A DNA stretch of 64,000 nucleotides from Stomorhina lunata (GCA_933228675.1 OW121741.1:39957952-40021951), one strand, 5' to 3'; positions 46,432 to 57,766 are shown, counted from the first letter of the stretch. Program-made: numbers and translations. Notes: generated from the letters alone by a model not told the origin.

Positions 46432-46484
46432 CTAATTACAATAGTTTTTAAATATATGAAATATTTAAAAACTATTGTAATTAG
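46432..46484. repeat. Perfect hairpin, 24-bp arms, 5-base loop
   Basis: CTAATTACAATAGTTTTTAA then ATAT, loop ATGAA, exact complement. Sits in otherwise plain A+T-rich DNA. Likely a replication-slippage or template-switch product. Confidence 0.85.
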
Positions 46485-47089
46485 ATATTATACTCATGGC
46501 AATTGTAATTCAAAGGTAATAACATGTGTAATGTAGACATTTCGGAAATGACATTTGATTTGAGTCAGTCTTTAAAGCTGAATATCAATTAAGTTGAAAT
46601 GGAATTTACGTTTTATTAAACCTAATACTAATTTAATCGATTTCATGAGTCATAGGAAAATTTAGAAATATAAATTTATTGCGAATTGATTGCATTTATT
46701 CAATTCACAGCAATTAAGATTTTGCTTACTTAGGATTTAGGAATAATAAAGCTTAATCAAGAAATTATTTGTTAAATTAGATTTAAAAAGTTCTTTGTAA
46801 AACTATTTTGTATACCCTTCATCATTTACATATAATTACCCAGTAAAACTTTTCATTACCAAATAATGAGTTAAACAGTTAAACTATTGAACACGAACTA
46901 CTTACTCATTCGCTGTTTAAGTCATTACATTAACATGGGGATGTCATTGGAGGCAAGTACTTACCAATTGCAGAAAAGTAATGACTTGGGTAAGCAATTT
47001 GAAAGCAACAACAACAACAGCAACAACTTTTTTGTTGTTGTTTTATTAAAAACATATATTTTTAAACGAAATACAACATTTTTTTTATG

Positions 47090-47156
47090 ATCCCATGGGG
47101 GCTCGAACCCAGACCCTCCGACTGCTAGGCAGAGACTCTTCCACTGAGCTACTTCA
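47090..47156 (-). repeat. tRNA-like sequence, Ala(AGC)-like, not functional
   Basis: Minus strand: TAGCTCAGTGGAAGAG (strong A box and D-arm), loop CTAGCAG with AGC in the anticodon position, GGGTTCGAGCC (strong B box). The acceptor stem does not pair and the T-stem has only three good pairs. Best read as a tRNA pseudogene or SINE head. Confidence 0.55.
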
Positions 47157-47962
47157 TATGTTGAAAACTTAGCAGCTTATAATTAATATAAACAATTTTT
47201 ATTTTTAGATCCAAAATCATGTGAAAATAACTATGTTTTTCCCTGTTTTTTTTTTGCTTTGTTGTAATTTTTTGAAAAATATTTTTATACGATTTTTTGT
47301 AATTATTTTAAAACTTTTTTAAAATTATTTTAAAACTTAAACAATTTAAATCTTCTTTTTTGTATAAGTTTTTACATACGATTGACTCTTACTTAAATGT
47401 TACAACCTGTTAAGGTCAAAGTTCGAGCATATTTTAGAATTCCATGGATTTCGATCTTGTGCGAATATTCTCCAATTTTATAGGCCAAGCTTTGAAAAAT
47501 GTTCCTCTACTTGGTCTTTCTATCGAAGTTTCGGACATCCTCCTCTAACTTTAGGTAGTGGGACATTTCAATTCTAATTTTATCCTCTTCATTGTATTTT
47601 TTTTCAAGAGAGGTTTACTAGCCCGTAATCCTAACCCATTTTTATCGATCTTATGGGACAACTCTCGGAACATGTTAACTCACAATATTAATGGGTGTTA
47701 AACTAGCTCCCCAGGTGATACCATGAGGAGGTGTGTGTCCACAGTTGAAATGAAGGATGACCCAGATAAGTTGGGCTTACCAAGTTAAGACCAATTAGAA
47801 TCGTGTTTGGTATTCAACATCCCATACATAATCAAAATTGACTCATGATGGTATTTTTTCATTAACGTGAGTTAGTTTTACAAAATTTTTTTTACAGAAG
47901 ATAATATTTAAGTTCTTAAAATTCAAAAATCATTTAAAAAGACTCTTTTAATAAAAAAAATG

Positions 47963-48000
47963 TTGCCCTTGGTGGGATTTGAACCGGGGCCATTCAGTTT
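47963..48000 (-). repeat. tRNA-like B-box site
   Basis: Minus strand CCCCGGTTCAAATCCCACC matches a B box and half T-arm. No matching A box at normal distance, so only a relic. Confidence 0.3.
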
Positions 48001-48348
48001 AAATTACCATCTTAATTACAAATAAGTACTTCTGTAATAACTTATTATTTATTCGGATGGTATGTTGTAGTCGTTACAAGGTAACCAGGTTATCAAGGTT
48101 ATCAGAGTACTTGCCATTACCAAAGTTTTGCTGGGTAACTAAAAGTTTGTCATAGTAGAAAGGTTAAAGTTTGTGAAATGGACAGATAAAGCTTTTTTGT
48201 ATTATTCTGTAAAAGCACATCATATCAATTTTTAGAACAGTGAAGTTGCGCCATTTGTTGTTATTTGGACGCATTGTTAAAGCTTTTTGTTCTACAGCCA
48301 ATTTTATTTCTTTTTACATCGACGGCGTGTTATTGCTGTAGACTTACC

Positions 48349-48482
48349 GTTGCACAGTGGTTTGCAACAAAAAAAAAGTGGTTATAAACCTGTATCTTCT
48401 AAACTGTAAGTCTGATTGCATCAGTATGTATGAGAGCATTGTTAAGGAGGACCCAAGCTTTCTAAATTTTGAATTTATGGTT
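48349..48482. repeat. Left arm of a 2.9-kb-spanning inverted repeat
   Basis: GTTGCACAGTGGTTTGCAAC, TGTATCTTCTAAACTGTAAG, TCTGATTGCATCAGTATGTA, GAGGACCCAAGCTTTCTAAA. The complement, at about 85 percent identity by eye, is at 51153-51272. Confidence 0.85.
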
Positions 48483-48906
48483 ACCCTGTGTTTACACACG
48501 GTGAATCATTGGGTGTCAAAGTAGACCATCTCAAAAGTAAAAAAGCTTTAGGACCGTGTAGCCATTTTAATTATTGTTCATGTTGGCTGATTTTTTACAT
48601 TTTGGAATGAGCTTCAAAAAACGAAGGGAAAACATCCATATTTTACTATAATAACTGTTATGGATTTTAAGTTATTTCATTCAAAAAATAAAAAAAATCA
48701 TTTTTCTCTTCGACTTTTTTAGTTTGTGACCCATTGTGCATTCGGTATTAAAGCCATTATTTTTTAAAAAATAGTGGCATACAGCCAACAATTCAGAAAA
48801 TAAAACAGTGAAACCCATAGGTGTTGATCCATAGTGCGTCCTCGATTAAGAAGCTTCATTTCGAGAAGCATTACCAACATTTAGCACATTTTGTTTTCCT
48901 CCTTTA

Positions 48907-51041
48907 TCAGTTCACATAAAGCTTCGACAATTTGATATATTTTATCATCTTTAGAGGATGCACGTTCCTTAGATCTTCTAGATTCTGAAAAAAGTAAGAA
49001 TCAAAACATTTAAATCGATTGTTAGATAGTGCAACACATTGACAAAGGAAGTGGTATGTATCTTCTTCTTCTTCGTTGCACCATCTGCACATATCGTCAT
49101 TTCTTAAGCGTATTTTTTTCAAGAAGTACCTTAAGTTATTATGTCCAGTTATGATACCTACATATATCCTTAAATCATTTTTATCCATATTTAATATAGT
49201 TTTTTGTGTGTTAATATCTCTTGTCTGCCATAGAGCTTTCGTTTGAGTACATTGCGTTGAGTTATTCCACAATACATTTGATTCAGATTTAAATTTGCTT
49301 CTCATATTCTGATAAATTGAGCAGAGCCCAGGGTAAACCTCCACATATGCTGCATTTCCATTCAAGTCAGCTCCATTGCGTGCCAATTCATCTGCTTTCT
49401 CATTGCCCAGTATATTATTATGGCCAGGTACCCAGCACAGTTTTAAGAAGTGTTGTTCGTTGAGAGCCTGTAGCTCTCTGCGACAACGGCTAACTACCTT
49501 TGACCTATTAGTTCTATTGCATATTGCTTTGATTGCTGCTTGACTATCTATGTAAATTGTGATATCGCTTTTGAATATCGGCATCATAGATATCATACGA
49601 GCTGCTTCCAATACAGCAAATATCTTTGCTTGGAAGATGCTGCAATCAGTATTTAAACTAAAACTACTACTTATTCCCAGTTTTTCACAAAAAATTCCAC
49701 TACCAGTACCTTGTTCCTTCTTTGAACCATCAGTGTAAATCTCTATACCCAGTGAATTATGGTTTCTAACATTCCAACTTTCTCTTGAAGGTATAACAGT
49801 CCTAATCTTCTTATCCCATACTATTTGAGGAGTCATGTAGTCTGTAACTACGTCTCTGTATCCATAGTTAATAATTAATGATGAGTGTCCCTTTTCTTTG
49901 ATCACCAATTGGCCACTCTGACTAAGTCTGACCTGTGTTCTTAGAGCATATTCTTTAATATGTAGATGCAGTGGGTCCATATTTAAAATTCTACATAGAG
50001 CTTCTGTTGCAGTAGATCTCATTGCCCCTGAGATGCTTAGTGCAACTATTCTGTTAACTCTTTCAACTAGGGAGGCATGACATTTAACGTTCATAATTGG
50101 CCACCAAACTAGAGAGCCATGTGTTAAAGTCGGTCTAACGATAGCTTGGTATATCCAATAAATCATTCTCGGTCTTAATTCCCAAGTTTTTCCTATAAGT
50201 TTTTGGCATGAATAAATTGCCGCATAGGACTTTTTAATCCTTTCTTTAAGATTTGGTAGCCATTTAAGTTTATAATCAAATGCTACACCTAGAAACTTCG
50301 CTTGTTTTGAAAGAGATAATACTTTTCCGTCAAGCTTTGGGGGCTCGAACAAAGGTATTATTTTCCTTGTAAATATTACCATTTCTGTTTTAGATGGATT
50401 AATTCCTAAGCCACACTGTTTGGACCAACTGAGTAACATCTTTAATGATCTTTCCATTATTTCGGTTAGAGTGCTGGGGAATTTACCTCTAATGATTAAT
50501 ACTAAGTCGTCAGCATAAGCCACGACTCCTACACCAAGAGCATTGAATTGTACTAGCATGTCATTTAATACAAGTATCCATAGTGTAGGTGAAATAACTC
50601 CCCCTTGGGGCGTACCTCTAGTAGCCAGCGCATGTAGAACTGATCCTCCCAGTTCTGACTGTATATGGCGTTGCGTGAGAAACTTTATTATCCACGATTT
50701 TACATTAGAATCGCAACCACTGTTATCTAATGCTATCTCAATAGCCTCTGATTTGATGTTGTTAAAGGCTCCTTCAATATCTAAGAAGCATGCCAAAGCA
50801 TATTCTCCTTGATTTAATGATTGCTCAATTCTTGATGTTAAGCTATGCAGTGCCGTTTCAACAGATTTGCCCTTGATATATGCATGTTGGTCGGGAGAAA
50901 AGGGCATATTAGAAATCCTCTCTCTAACGTGATTATCTAGGATTCTTTGTAATGTTTTCAGTAAAAATGATGATAGACTGATTGGTCTATAGTCTTTAGC
51001 TTCATTATGTTGGATTTTACCAACTTTTGGTATAAATACTA
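48907..51041 (-). CDS. LINE R reverse transcriptase-RNase H, 5'-truncated (LOA/I-group)
   Basis: An uninterrupted frame of about 711 codons; the first Met at 50907 leaves 666 residues. Upstream of it the frame is open to 51041 and holds VVFIPKVGKIQHNEAKDYRP, an RT start, so the true protein was longer and that Met is not its start. Numbering from that Met: palm FLDIEGAFN 41-49, RGTPQGGVISP 97-107, YADD 131-134; thumb LGVAFDYKLKW near 206-216; RNase H YTDGS (D393), IDSQA (D454), PGHN (H496), ADELAR (D506); CRWC-H-C knuckle near the C-terminus. The expected RNase H glutamate (FQAEIF) is Lys428 (codon AAG). Apurinic endonuclease and ORF1 are missing. RT and RNase H copy the element's RNA at the target. 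A relatively young but dead-on-arrival copy. Confidence 0.85.
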
Positions 51042-51152
51042 CCTAGCGCGATTATACAAACGAATCCAGAAAATTGAATTTTATAAAAAATGGCAAATTT
51101 TTATATACCATAATTTCAATTCCAATTTTATAAAAAAAAGTGCAAATTTTTG

Positions 51153-51272
51153 TACACCATAAATACAAAATTTAGAAAGCTTGGATCCTCCTTAACAATT
51201 CTCTCATACATACCAATGCAATCAGACTCACAGTTTAGACGATACAGCTTTATTATAAAACCACTGTGCAAC
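51153..51272. repeat. Right arm of the inverted repeat
   Basis: Complement of the left arm, ending GTTTAGACGATACAGC..AAAACCACTGTGCAAC. Shares the terminal 12-mer GTTGCACAGTGG. The arms bracket LINE R. They may be the ends of one DNA transposon that LINE R entered, or two separate elements in opposite orientation. Confidence 0.8.
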
Positions 51273-52049
51273 ATCGGAAACATATAAGTTGAACAAAAAC
51301 TCTTACGATTCTATTCTTTAACTTTTGGAACAAAATTGGTGAAAAGTATATAAGATTCGGCATAGGAGAGTATAGTACACTTGCTTGTTAAACCTATATT
51401 TAATATTATTCATTAAGACTGTTATAAAGCTACAATTACTCTGATGTAAACGTAAATGTATCGAATAATATTAAAAGATTTGTGTTTTTAGGTCTGCGGT
51501 TAACTGAAAATATTTCCCAAAAAATAAAATATAATTCATTTTAATTTTGTTACTTTCAAAGTAAATAATTCATACTTGATTAATAATACACATAATTTTC
51601 TATATTGAACTTGAAGAACCATTTATTCAGACACTTGATGACAATTTTGACTTTGACTAGACATATTCTCAATTATTACACGAATATCGTTTCAAGTTTA
51701 ACTCCATTTGAATATCTTTTTTTTTTTGTTTGTCACGTTCAAAATTACTCAATATTTAACATTTAACAAAATAAATGTCAGATTAACTCCTACTTGAAAT
51801 AAAGCTAATATTTAAATAATTTATTTTAATTGCTTTATTTAGAAATATTTATTAGTTTCTACTATTTGTAAAAACTTATTTAATTTAATGCACAAAATGT
51901 AATAATAATATTTATTACTAATTGATGCATTTAGTTATGAATACAATTTTCACACATAAAACACCTCAGACATTTATCAGTTAATTTTTCTTACTTTAGT
52001 AATCATTTAGAAAGGGAAAAATGCCCAGAGAAATTAATGGATTTATTAC
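51273..52049. other. A+T-rich DNA with no recognised feature
   Basis: Background between the inverted repeat arm and HINE J. No frame with a domain. Confidence 0.45.
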
Positions 52050-52643
52050 AAACAAGTAAGAAAGCGCTATAGTCGGTCAAACCGACCATACGATACCCTT
52101 CACCACTAAGGTCAAAGGTGTTATTTTTCCTGTGTAAGGACAAATATTTGCTAAATTTTGCCATCATACAAACATTTTCTCAGAACTTATATATTCAACC
52201 TGTTTCCGTCATTTGGACTTATATGAGAGCTAGGGTCAAATGTGGACCGATTATCTCGAAATTTGGCAGATTGATTACAGTTGTTACAAAAATTATGTAT
52301 GCAAAAAATAGTGATTTTTTGTCTCATTTAGTGCGTTTTTAAAGAAGAATTTGTATGGGAGCTATGGTCAAATGTAGACCGATTTCAACGAAATTTGGTA
52401 CAGTGATTTAGGTTTACATAAGCTGTATTTGTTTTAAATTTCATGAAAAAATATTGATATTTGTGGCCAATATAGCAATTCCGGGAAGTGGGACCTATGG
52501 GAGGTACCATAAATAATGGACCGATTTTGACCAATTTCAATAGCCATGGTCCCATTATCAAAAAAAAATGATCTCTGCCAAATTTCATCAAATTATCTTT
52601 AGAATTGCGACCTGTAGTTTGATTACAAGGTTTACATGGGGGT

Positions 52644-52677
<34 letters not shown>

Positions 52678-52848
52678 GTCCAGCCAGCCAGCCAGACGGA
52701 CGGACGGACATTGCTAAATCGACTCAGAAAGTGATTCTAAGCATATTGGTATACTAAAAGGTGGGTATAAGACAAATATTTCTATGCGTTACAAACATCA
52801 GCACAAACTTATAATACCCTTTCCACCTATGGTGGTGAAGGGTATAAA
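52050..52848 (-). mobile_element. HINE copy J with expanded (CCAG)n tract
   Basis: AAACAAGTAAGAAAGCGCTA to CACCTATGGTGGTGAAGGGT. The usual short CCAGCCAGCCG tract is expanded to about 15 units at 52646-52695, interrupted once by CGTC. The 108-codon minus frame is a repeat shadow (WLAGRLAGWLAG is the tract). Confidence 0.88.
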
Positions 52849-53148
52849 AATAATATTTATATACATATGAGTTTCTATTTAGTTTAGATGTCAGTTTAAA
52901 TTGGATTGGACAGCATTTTCGGTTCCACTACGAATCACTATTTAACTAAACTTGTTGTTAAAGAAGTCGTATAAGTCTCAGCTTTGAAGTTAATTTAATT
53001 TTTTTTGATACAAAGATGATCCCTTTACTTTTTGGAAAAAATCGAATAAATATTTCGGTTTCCTTCCATAAGACTGCCATCTAAAATAGAGGTTTTGGCC
53101 CTTTATAGCCACAATTTTTAAAAGTCATAAAATATTCTGATATTATTT
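52849..53148. other. Unrecognised DNA
   Basis: Nothing recognised between HINE J and the L-family element. Confidence 0.4.
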
Positions 53149-53438
53149 TTATACCCACCATCAAAATATATTGAGATTGTCATTCCGTTTATATGCAACC
53201 AAAATTCATGTATATTCTGAATTCTTATGAAATTCTGAGATGATTAAGCGATGTCTGTCTGTTGTCGGCATGATAGGACCTGAACGAAAGGATGTAGGTC
53301 ACATAAATTTGGCGAAAATATTGATATTTTGGAAAATTTTGGTATTGAAATTGAACGAAATCGGTTTACATATGACCCGTTTATCCTCGCATAGGTCAAT
53401 CGATATGATAATAAAATTTAGCACAGACGATTAAGCGA

Positions 53439-53470
<32 letters not shown>

Positions 53471-53471
53471 G

Positions 53472-53518
<47 letters not shown>

Positions 53519-55325
53519 CATCCATCTGTCTGTTGTCGGCACGATAGGACCTGAACGAAAGGTCACTTTTGCCAAAAATATTCTTTATTTCTTGGAAAAT
53601 TTTGGTATTGAAATTGGGCGACATCGGTTTACATTTGACGATAGCTCCCGTATAACCTCGCATAGGCCAATCGCTTATTTGCTAATAAATAACAAATTAT
53701 AACAGATATGATAATAAAATTTAGCACTGACGATTAAGCGATGTCTGTCTATCAGTCTGCCTGTTATCGGCACGATAGAGCCTGAACAAAAGGAGGTAGG
53801 TCACTTAAATTTGGCGAAAATATTATTGATTTTTTGTAACATTTTGGTATTGAAATTGAACGAAATCGGTTTACATTTGACCATAGCTCCCGTTTAACCT
53901 CGCATAGGTCAATCGATATGATAATAAAATTTAGCACAGACGATTAAGCGATGTCTGTCTGTCCGTCCATCCGTCTGTCTGTTGTCGGCACGATAGGACC
54001 TGAACGAAAGGAGGTAGGTCACTTAAATTTGTCAAAAATATTCTTTATTTCTTGGAAAATTTTGGTATTGAAATTGGGCGAAATCGGTTTACATTTGACG
54101 ATAGCTCCCGTATAACCTCGCATAGGCTAATCGCTTATTTGCTAATAAATAACAAATTATAACAGATATGGTAATAAAATTTAGCACAGAGAAGTTTTGC
54201 ATGAACGCCATTCAGAATATAATTTCATGAAAATCGGTTCACATTTAACCATAGCTCCCATACACAACACTTACAAAAACAGACTAAATTTCACCTAAAG
54301 TACACTTAAATGCGAATAAATGACAAATTATACTAGATATGGCCACTAAATTTAGTACAAGGAAGTCTTATGTGAATACCAGCCAGTGTGCCAAATATTG
54401 TTACAATCGGTCACCATTTGACCATAGCTTCCATATGAAAAGCTTGCGGAAACTCAAAAATACAAAAGGAAAAGCAGATTTATGCCCTTCTGTTCGTCAA
54501 ATGAAAGCGCGATAGCGCCTTAACGAAAATTTTACAAAAATATTTTCAATATCTTGAAAAAGTGGACGAAATCGGTTCACATTTAGTTAGAGCTCCCATA
54601 TAACTCCGCCCCGGGAATCACATTAATGCTGATAAATTGAATACAATTGTAATAGCTATGACGACTTAATTTAGAAAAAAAAGTTTTAAGCAATTATTGG
54701 TCAGTATATCAAATTTTATAAAAATCGGTCCATATTTGAAGGGAAGTGGATTCATTCCCTAAGTGTGGTGTCTATTTCGTAGAACAATGACGTTTGTCCA
54801 AATGTTAAAACGAATGCAGAAGAAGACGAAATATGAAGAAAAACTTGAATGCTTTAATCGATTTTTTATAGTTTTTTTTTTTTTTTAAATTTGAATGCCA
54901 ATTACGCTTAGAAGCGCAAACTTGCGCTACTAAGATATTGTGTTCAGTATACAGAATTTTTTGCAAATTCAAGATTTGTAATTAGATCTTCCGGAATCCT
55001 AAGGGTATAAAAATTATTCGAGTTGAAACTCGGTTTCAAAGGAATTAAGACTGTGTGGTTTTTGCCCATATACACATAGAAGCACAAAAACGTTTATAAC
55101 TCTAAAGATAAATGCATTTGATTACTAAAACTTTGCACAGATAAATATTTTGTAAATATAAACCAATAACCAAAAATTGGTAACAATCGGTCCACAATTG
55201 ACCCTAGCTCCCATATCAAGCCCTTAGCCGGAAATGACATAAAACTGAAATATTGAAAAAATAGCACATAGTATCGGGTGGTTAAATTTCAAGGGCCGCG
55301 GCTGAAGAAGAATTTCGTTAATAAT
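53149..55325 (+). mobile_element. HINE-related element, family L, with internal tandem units
   Basis: Starts TTATACCCACCATCAAAATA. Carries four irregular internal units, each with ATTTAGCACAGACGATTAAG, CGATGTCTGTC, GTCGGCACGATAGGACCTGA, ACGAAAGG, GGTATTGAAATTG and CGAAATCGGTTTACATTTGA (about 53230, 53405, 53705, 53925). The later body runs to about 55325 (ATCGGGTGGTTAAATTTC). No protein. End point uncertain. Confidence 0.65.
53437..53526. repeat. (GTCT)n microsatellite
   Basis: About 20 units of GTCT with one CGGT and terminal CCGT/CCAT variants, in the second internal unit of the L element. The other units have only two or three copies, so this is an expansion of the built-in proto-microsatellite. 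Confidence 0.95.
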
Positions 55326-55862
55326 TATAAGTTTTCTGTTTTTTTTTTTGTTCCTGTTTAAAATTATTAATATATAATTAAAACTCAGTACATAAAACAA
55401 ATATGTATCTAATAAAAAATATGTAAAAAATTTAGTAGCGCAATCTAGCTATCTTTACTATTAGAAACTGCTTTGATCCTTTGTCTGCGTTGGAATTTAA
55501 GTACGTGGGTTTGCCCCTAATTTGATCAGAAACACTCAAGAAATAATTTTTGTAAAAAAAGATTTTGTAACACTTTTGCAACACTGGAAATATGAAAAAT
55601 CGAATGTATTTATATTATATTTACACTAGTTATACGAAATCCTCGAAATAAATACAAAATTTATATGTTTATAAAAGGAAAATGTATTATGGGCGATTTT
55701 TGGAAATTATACTGATCCCTTGCGGGCAAAATATCTGGATATTTTTAAATTTTATTTCATATTTTTTCTAACTGAGCTAAGGTCTATTCATGCTGTAAAT
55801 TTCATCGCTGTAAATTTATTCCTTCTAGATTTTTCCAATTTTACTATGGGCTCAAATCACTG
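55326..55862. other. Unrecognised A+T-rich DNA
   Basis: No coding frame or repeat recognised. Confidence 0.4.
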
Positions 55863-57530
55863 TGGGCCGATGTTGATTTTGAATAAAACACAAACTATTA
55901 AGGACGCGATCACGGCAGCACACCTCCATCCGATGGTCCAAATTTTCGATGACCCCGAGGCATAATGGAGATTCTATGCCTTTAATGTGCCTAATTATCT
56001 TATCCTTTAGCTCTTGAATTGTTGCTGGCTTATTGACGTACACCTTTTCTTTCAAATAACCCCAAAGAAAAAAGTTCAACGGTGTCAAATCACATGATCT
56101 TGGCGGCCAATTGACATCGCCATTACGTGAGATAACACGGCCATTGAATTTGTTGCGCACAAGAGCCATTGTTTCATTAGCTGTGTGGCAAGTGGCATCG
56201 TCCTGCTGAAACCACATATCGTCCACATCCATATCTTCCAATTCGGGACACAAAAAGTTCGTTATCATCTCACGATAGCGAACACCATTCACACTAACTG
56301 CCTGACCGGCCTCATTTTGGAAAAAATGCGGCCCGATGATGCCGCCAGCCCATAAACCGCACCAAACAGTCACTCTTTGTGGGTGCATTGGTTTTTCGAC
56401 AATCACTCTTGGATTCTCATTCGCCCAAATGCGGCAATTCTGTTTATTGACGAATCCACTGAGGTGAAAATGTGCCTTATCACTGAAGATCATTTTCTTC
56501 GAAAATTGATCATCCACTGTTGCCATTTCTTGCCACCATTCTGCCCATTCACGACTTTTGGAATGGTCAAGAGTAGTGATGGGACAAGGGTAAATACCCA
56601 AATGGTAAATTGGGTATTAAAAGGTTAATACCCAGGTATTTACCCAAGCACTTGTTTATTTACCCAAAATGTGGGTATAAATCAAAATAAAAAAAATTCA
56701 AAAGTAGAAGCTGTGGGTGCTAAGGGGACGTTCAGAAGCAGCTAAAGTACTAGGAGCTGTTAAAATTCGAACATCTAATTTGCTTGATTGCATATTTCCA
56801 CAAATTTCTTTCCACTAATTTACTGGAGAAATTTCATCCAAACAAAAGTTTTCCCAAAAATCATTTCTGGCCTTGTAATTGACAATATCTGCCATTACAT
56901 TTATGTTTAGCAACTGTGACATTGTGTAAATGAATTCCAATGCAGGAGGTACCTCAGATAAATTCGTAAATGTTCAAAATTCTGTTGCTCTACGTAACAA
57001 CGAGTATTTGTTATTCAAATGAGTATTTACCCGAAATTAGATAAATACCCGGGTATGAAGGTGGGTATAAATAGGTAAATACCCAGCGTTAGGTAAATAC
57101 CCAGGTCTAAACCCATCTCTTGTCAAGAGGCTTTAGTTCTTGAGCCAATTGCACCTTGTACACGCTTACAAGGTGCAAGTCTTTATGAATGCAAGTCTTT
57201 ATGAATAATGTTCATCAACGACGAGCGTGAGAGGTGTAATTGTTGGGCACGACGACGAGTTGAGGTGGACGGCTCTTCAGCCACACTATCGCGAACAGCA
57301 GCAATATTTTCTGAAGTACGAGTTGTACGAACATGCACTGGTGTTCTCACAGCATCTACAGACCCGGTTTGCTCGAATTTTTCCACGATTTTTGCGATTG
57401 TACGCACATTTGGACGATCAAATTGACCAAAAAAGTCACGAAGTGCACGATATGCATTTTGATTTGAACGCCCATTTTCATAATAAGTCTGGATAATTTT
57501 AACACGTTGTTGGATTATGTATCTCTCCAT
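55863..57530 (-). pseudogene. Transposase with intact DDD triad but frameshift and hAT insertion
   Basis: N-terminal part (57530-57183): MERYIIQQRVKIIQTYYENG, a helix-turn-helix DNA-binding domain, then TSENIAAVRDSVAEEPSTST and RAQQLHLSRSSLMNIIHKDL. A 16-bp tandem duplication at 57174-57205 shifts the frame here. After the hAT insert, the 56573-55863 part has KKMIFSDKAHF (first Asp), MHPQRVTVWCGLWAGGIIGP, MWFQQDDATCHTANETM (second Asp), SRNGDVNWPPRSCDLTPLNF (third Asp, 36 residues after the second), LWGYLKEKVYVNKPATIQEL. All three metal-binding positions survive; the usual RGGHL-type C-terminus is lost. Relatives at 10190, 29786, 34691 and 61340. Likely inactive since the duplication. Confidence 0.82.
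56574..57121 (-). mobile_element. 548-bp hAT derivative with perfect 8-bp target duplication
   Basis: Target duplication GTCAAGAG at 56566-56573 and 57122-57129. Terminal repeats TAGTGATGGG / complement AAGAGATGGG. Subterminal GGGTAAATACCC-like words, at least eight copies. Inside, on the minus strand, is the tail of a hAT transposase: ARNDFWENFCLDEISPVN*W, KEICGNMQSSKLDVRILTAP, STLAASERPLSTHS, matching the hAT dimerisation motif (RILSAP-TSAASER-FST). A TAG replaces the usual WW tryptophan codon. Non-autonomous. Confidence 0.9.
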
Positions 57531-57649
57531 GGTTCAAATTGAGTAAGTCTGAAATGGAGAAATGTCAAATAAAATTCGGAAAAAAAACTTGGTGTTTAGG
57601 TGTGGTTCACATTCAACATCGGCCCTTACAATTTAACCATGCATGTATG

Positions 57650-57766
57650 TCTCTAAGACTTAATGAAAACTTGTTTAATTGTTGATCCATATTTGACCTT
57701 AGTAGTGAAGGGTATGATATAGTCGGTCTTTATGATAAGTCGGTCTATAGCTTTTCTTACTTGTTT
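57650..57766 (+). mobile_element. HINE tail fragment
   Basis: CATATTTGACCTTAGTAGTG, AAGGGTATGATATAGTCGGT and AGTCGGTCTATAGCTTTTCT then TACTTG match the 3' end of intact HINEs, with a short internal duplication of AGTCGGTCT. Confidence 0.7.

Larger units (their letters stand above)
46836..48138. mobile_element. Possible 1.3-kb terminal-inverted-repeat element
   Basis: Left end TTACCCAGTAAAACTTTTCA; right end is the complement of TTACCCAGCAAAACTTTGGT. No protein frame survives. Interior: two tRNA-like B-box sites (47090, 47963) and a 400-bp higher-complexity stretch at 47420-47840 that I cannot place. No target duplication seen; superfamily unknown. Confidence 0.45.
55863..57626 (-). mobile_element. 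Mariner/Tc1-superfamily element, split by a hAT derivative
   Basis: Ends share GGGCCGATGTTGA-T-TGAA in inverted orientation (55864 and the complement near 57625). Without the 548-bp hAT insert the element is about 1.2 kb, normal for the superfamily. It encodes one transposase on the minus strand, described separately. TA target bases are plausible on the right but not clean on the left. Confidence 0.8.

Noticed and set aside
47090..47156. Functional tRNA-Ala gene
   Set aside because: A and B boxes and anticodon position look right, but acceptor and T stems do not pair, so it is a relic or SINE head.
50543..50812. 89-codon plus-strand frame
   Set aside because: Antisense shadow of the LINE R reverse transcriptase.
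52385..52711. 108-codon frame with WLAGRLAGWLAG repeats
   Set aside because: Shadow of the (CCAG)n tract and body of HINE J; equivalent frames appear in copies C, F and H at the same place with different breaks.
53418..53663. Frame with (TDRQ)n
   Set aside because: Translation of the (GTCT)n microsatellite in the L element.
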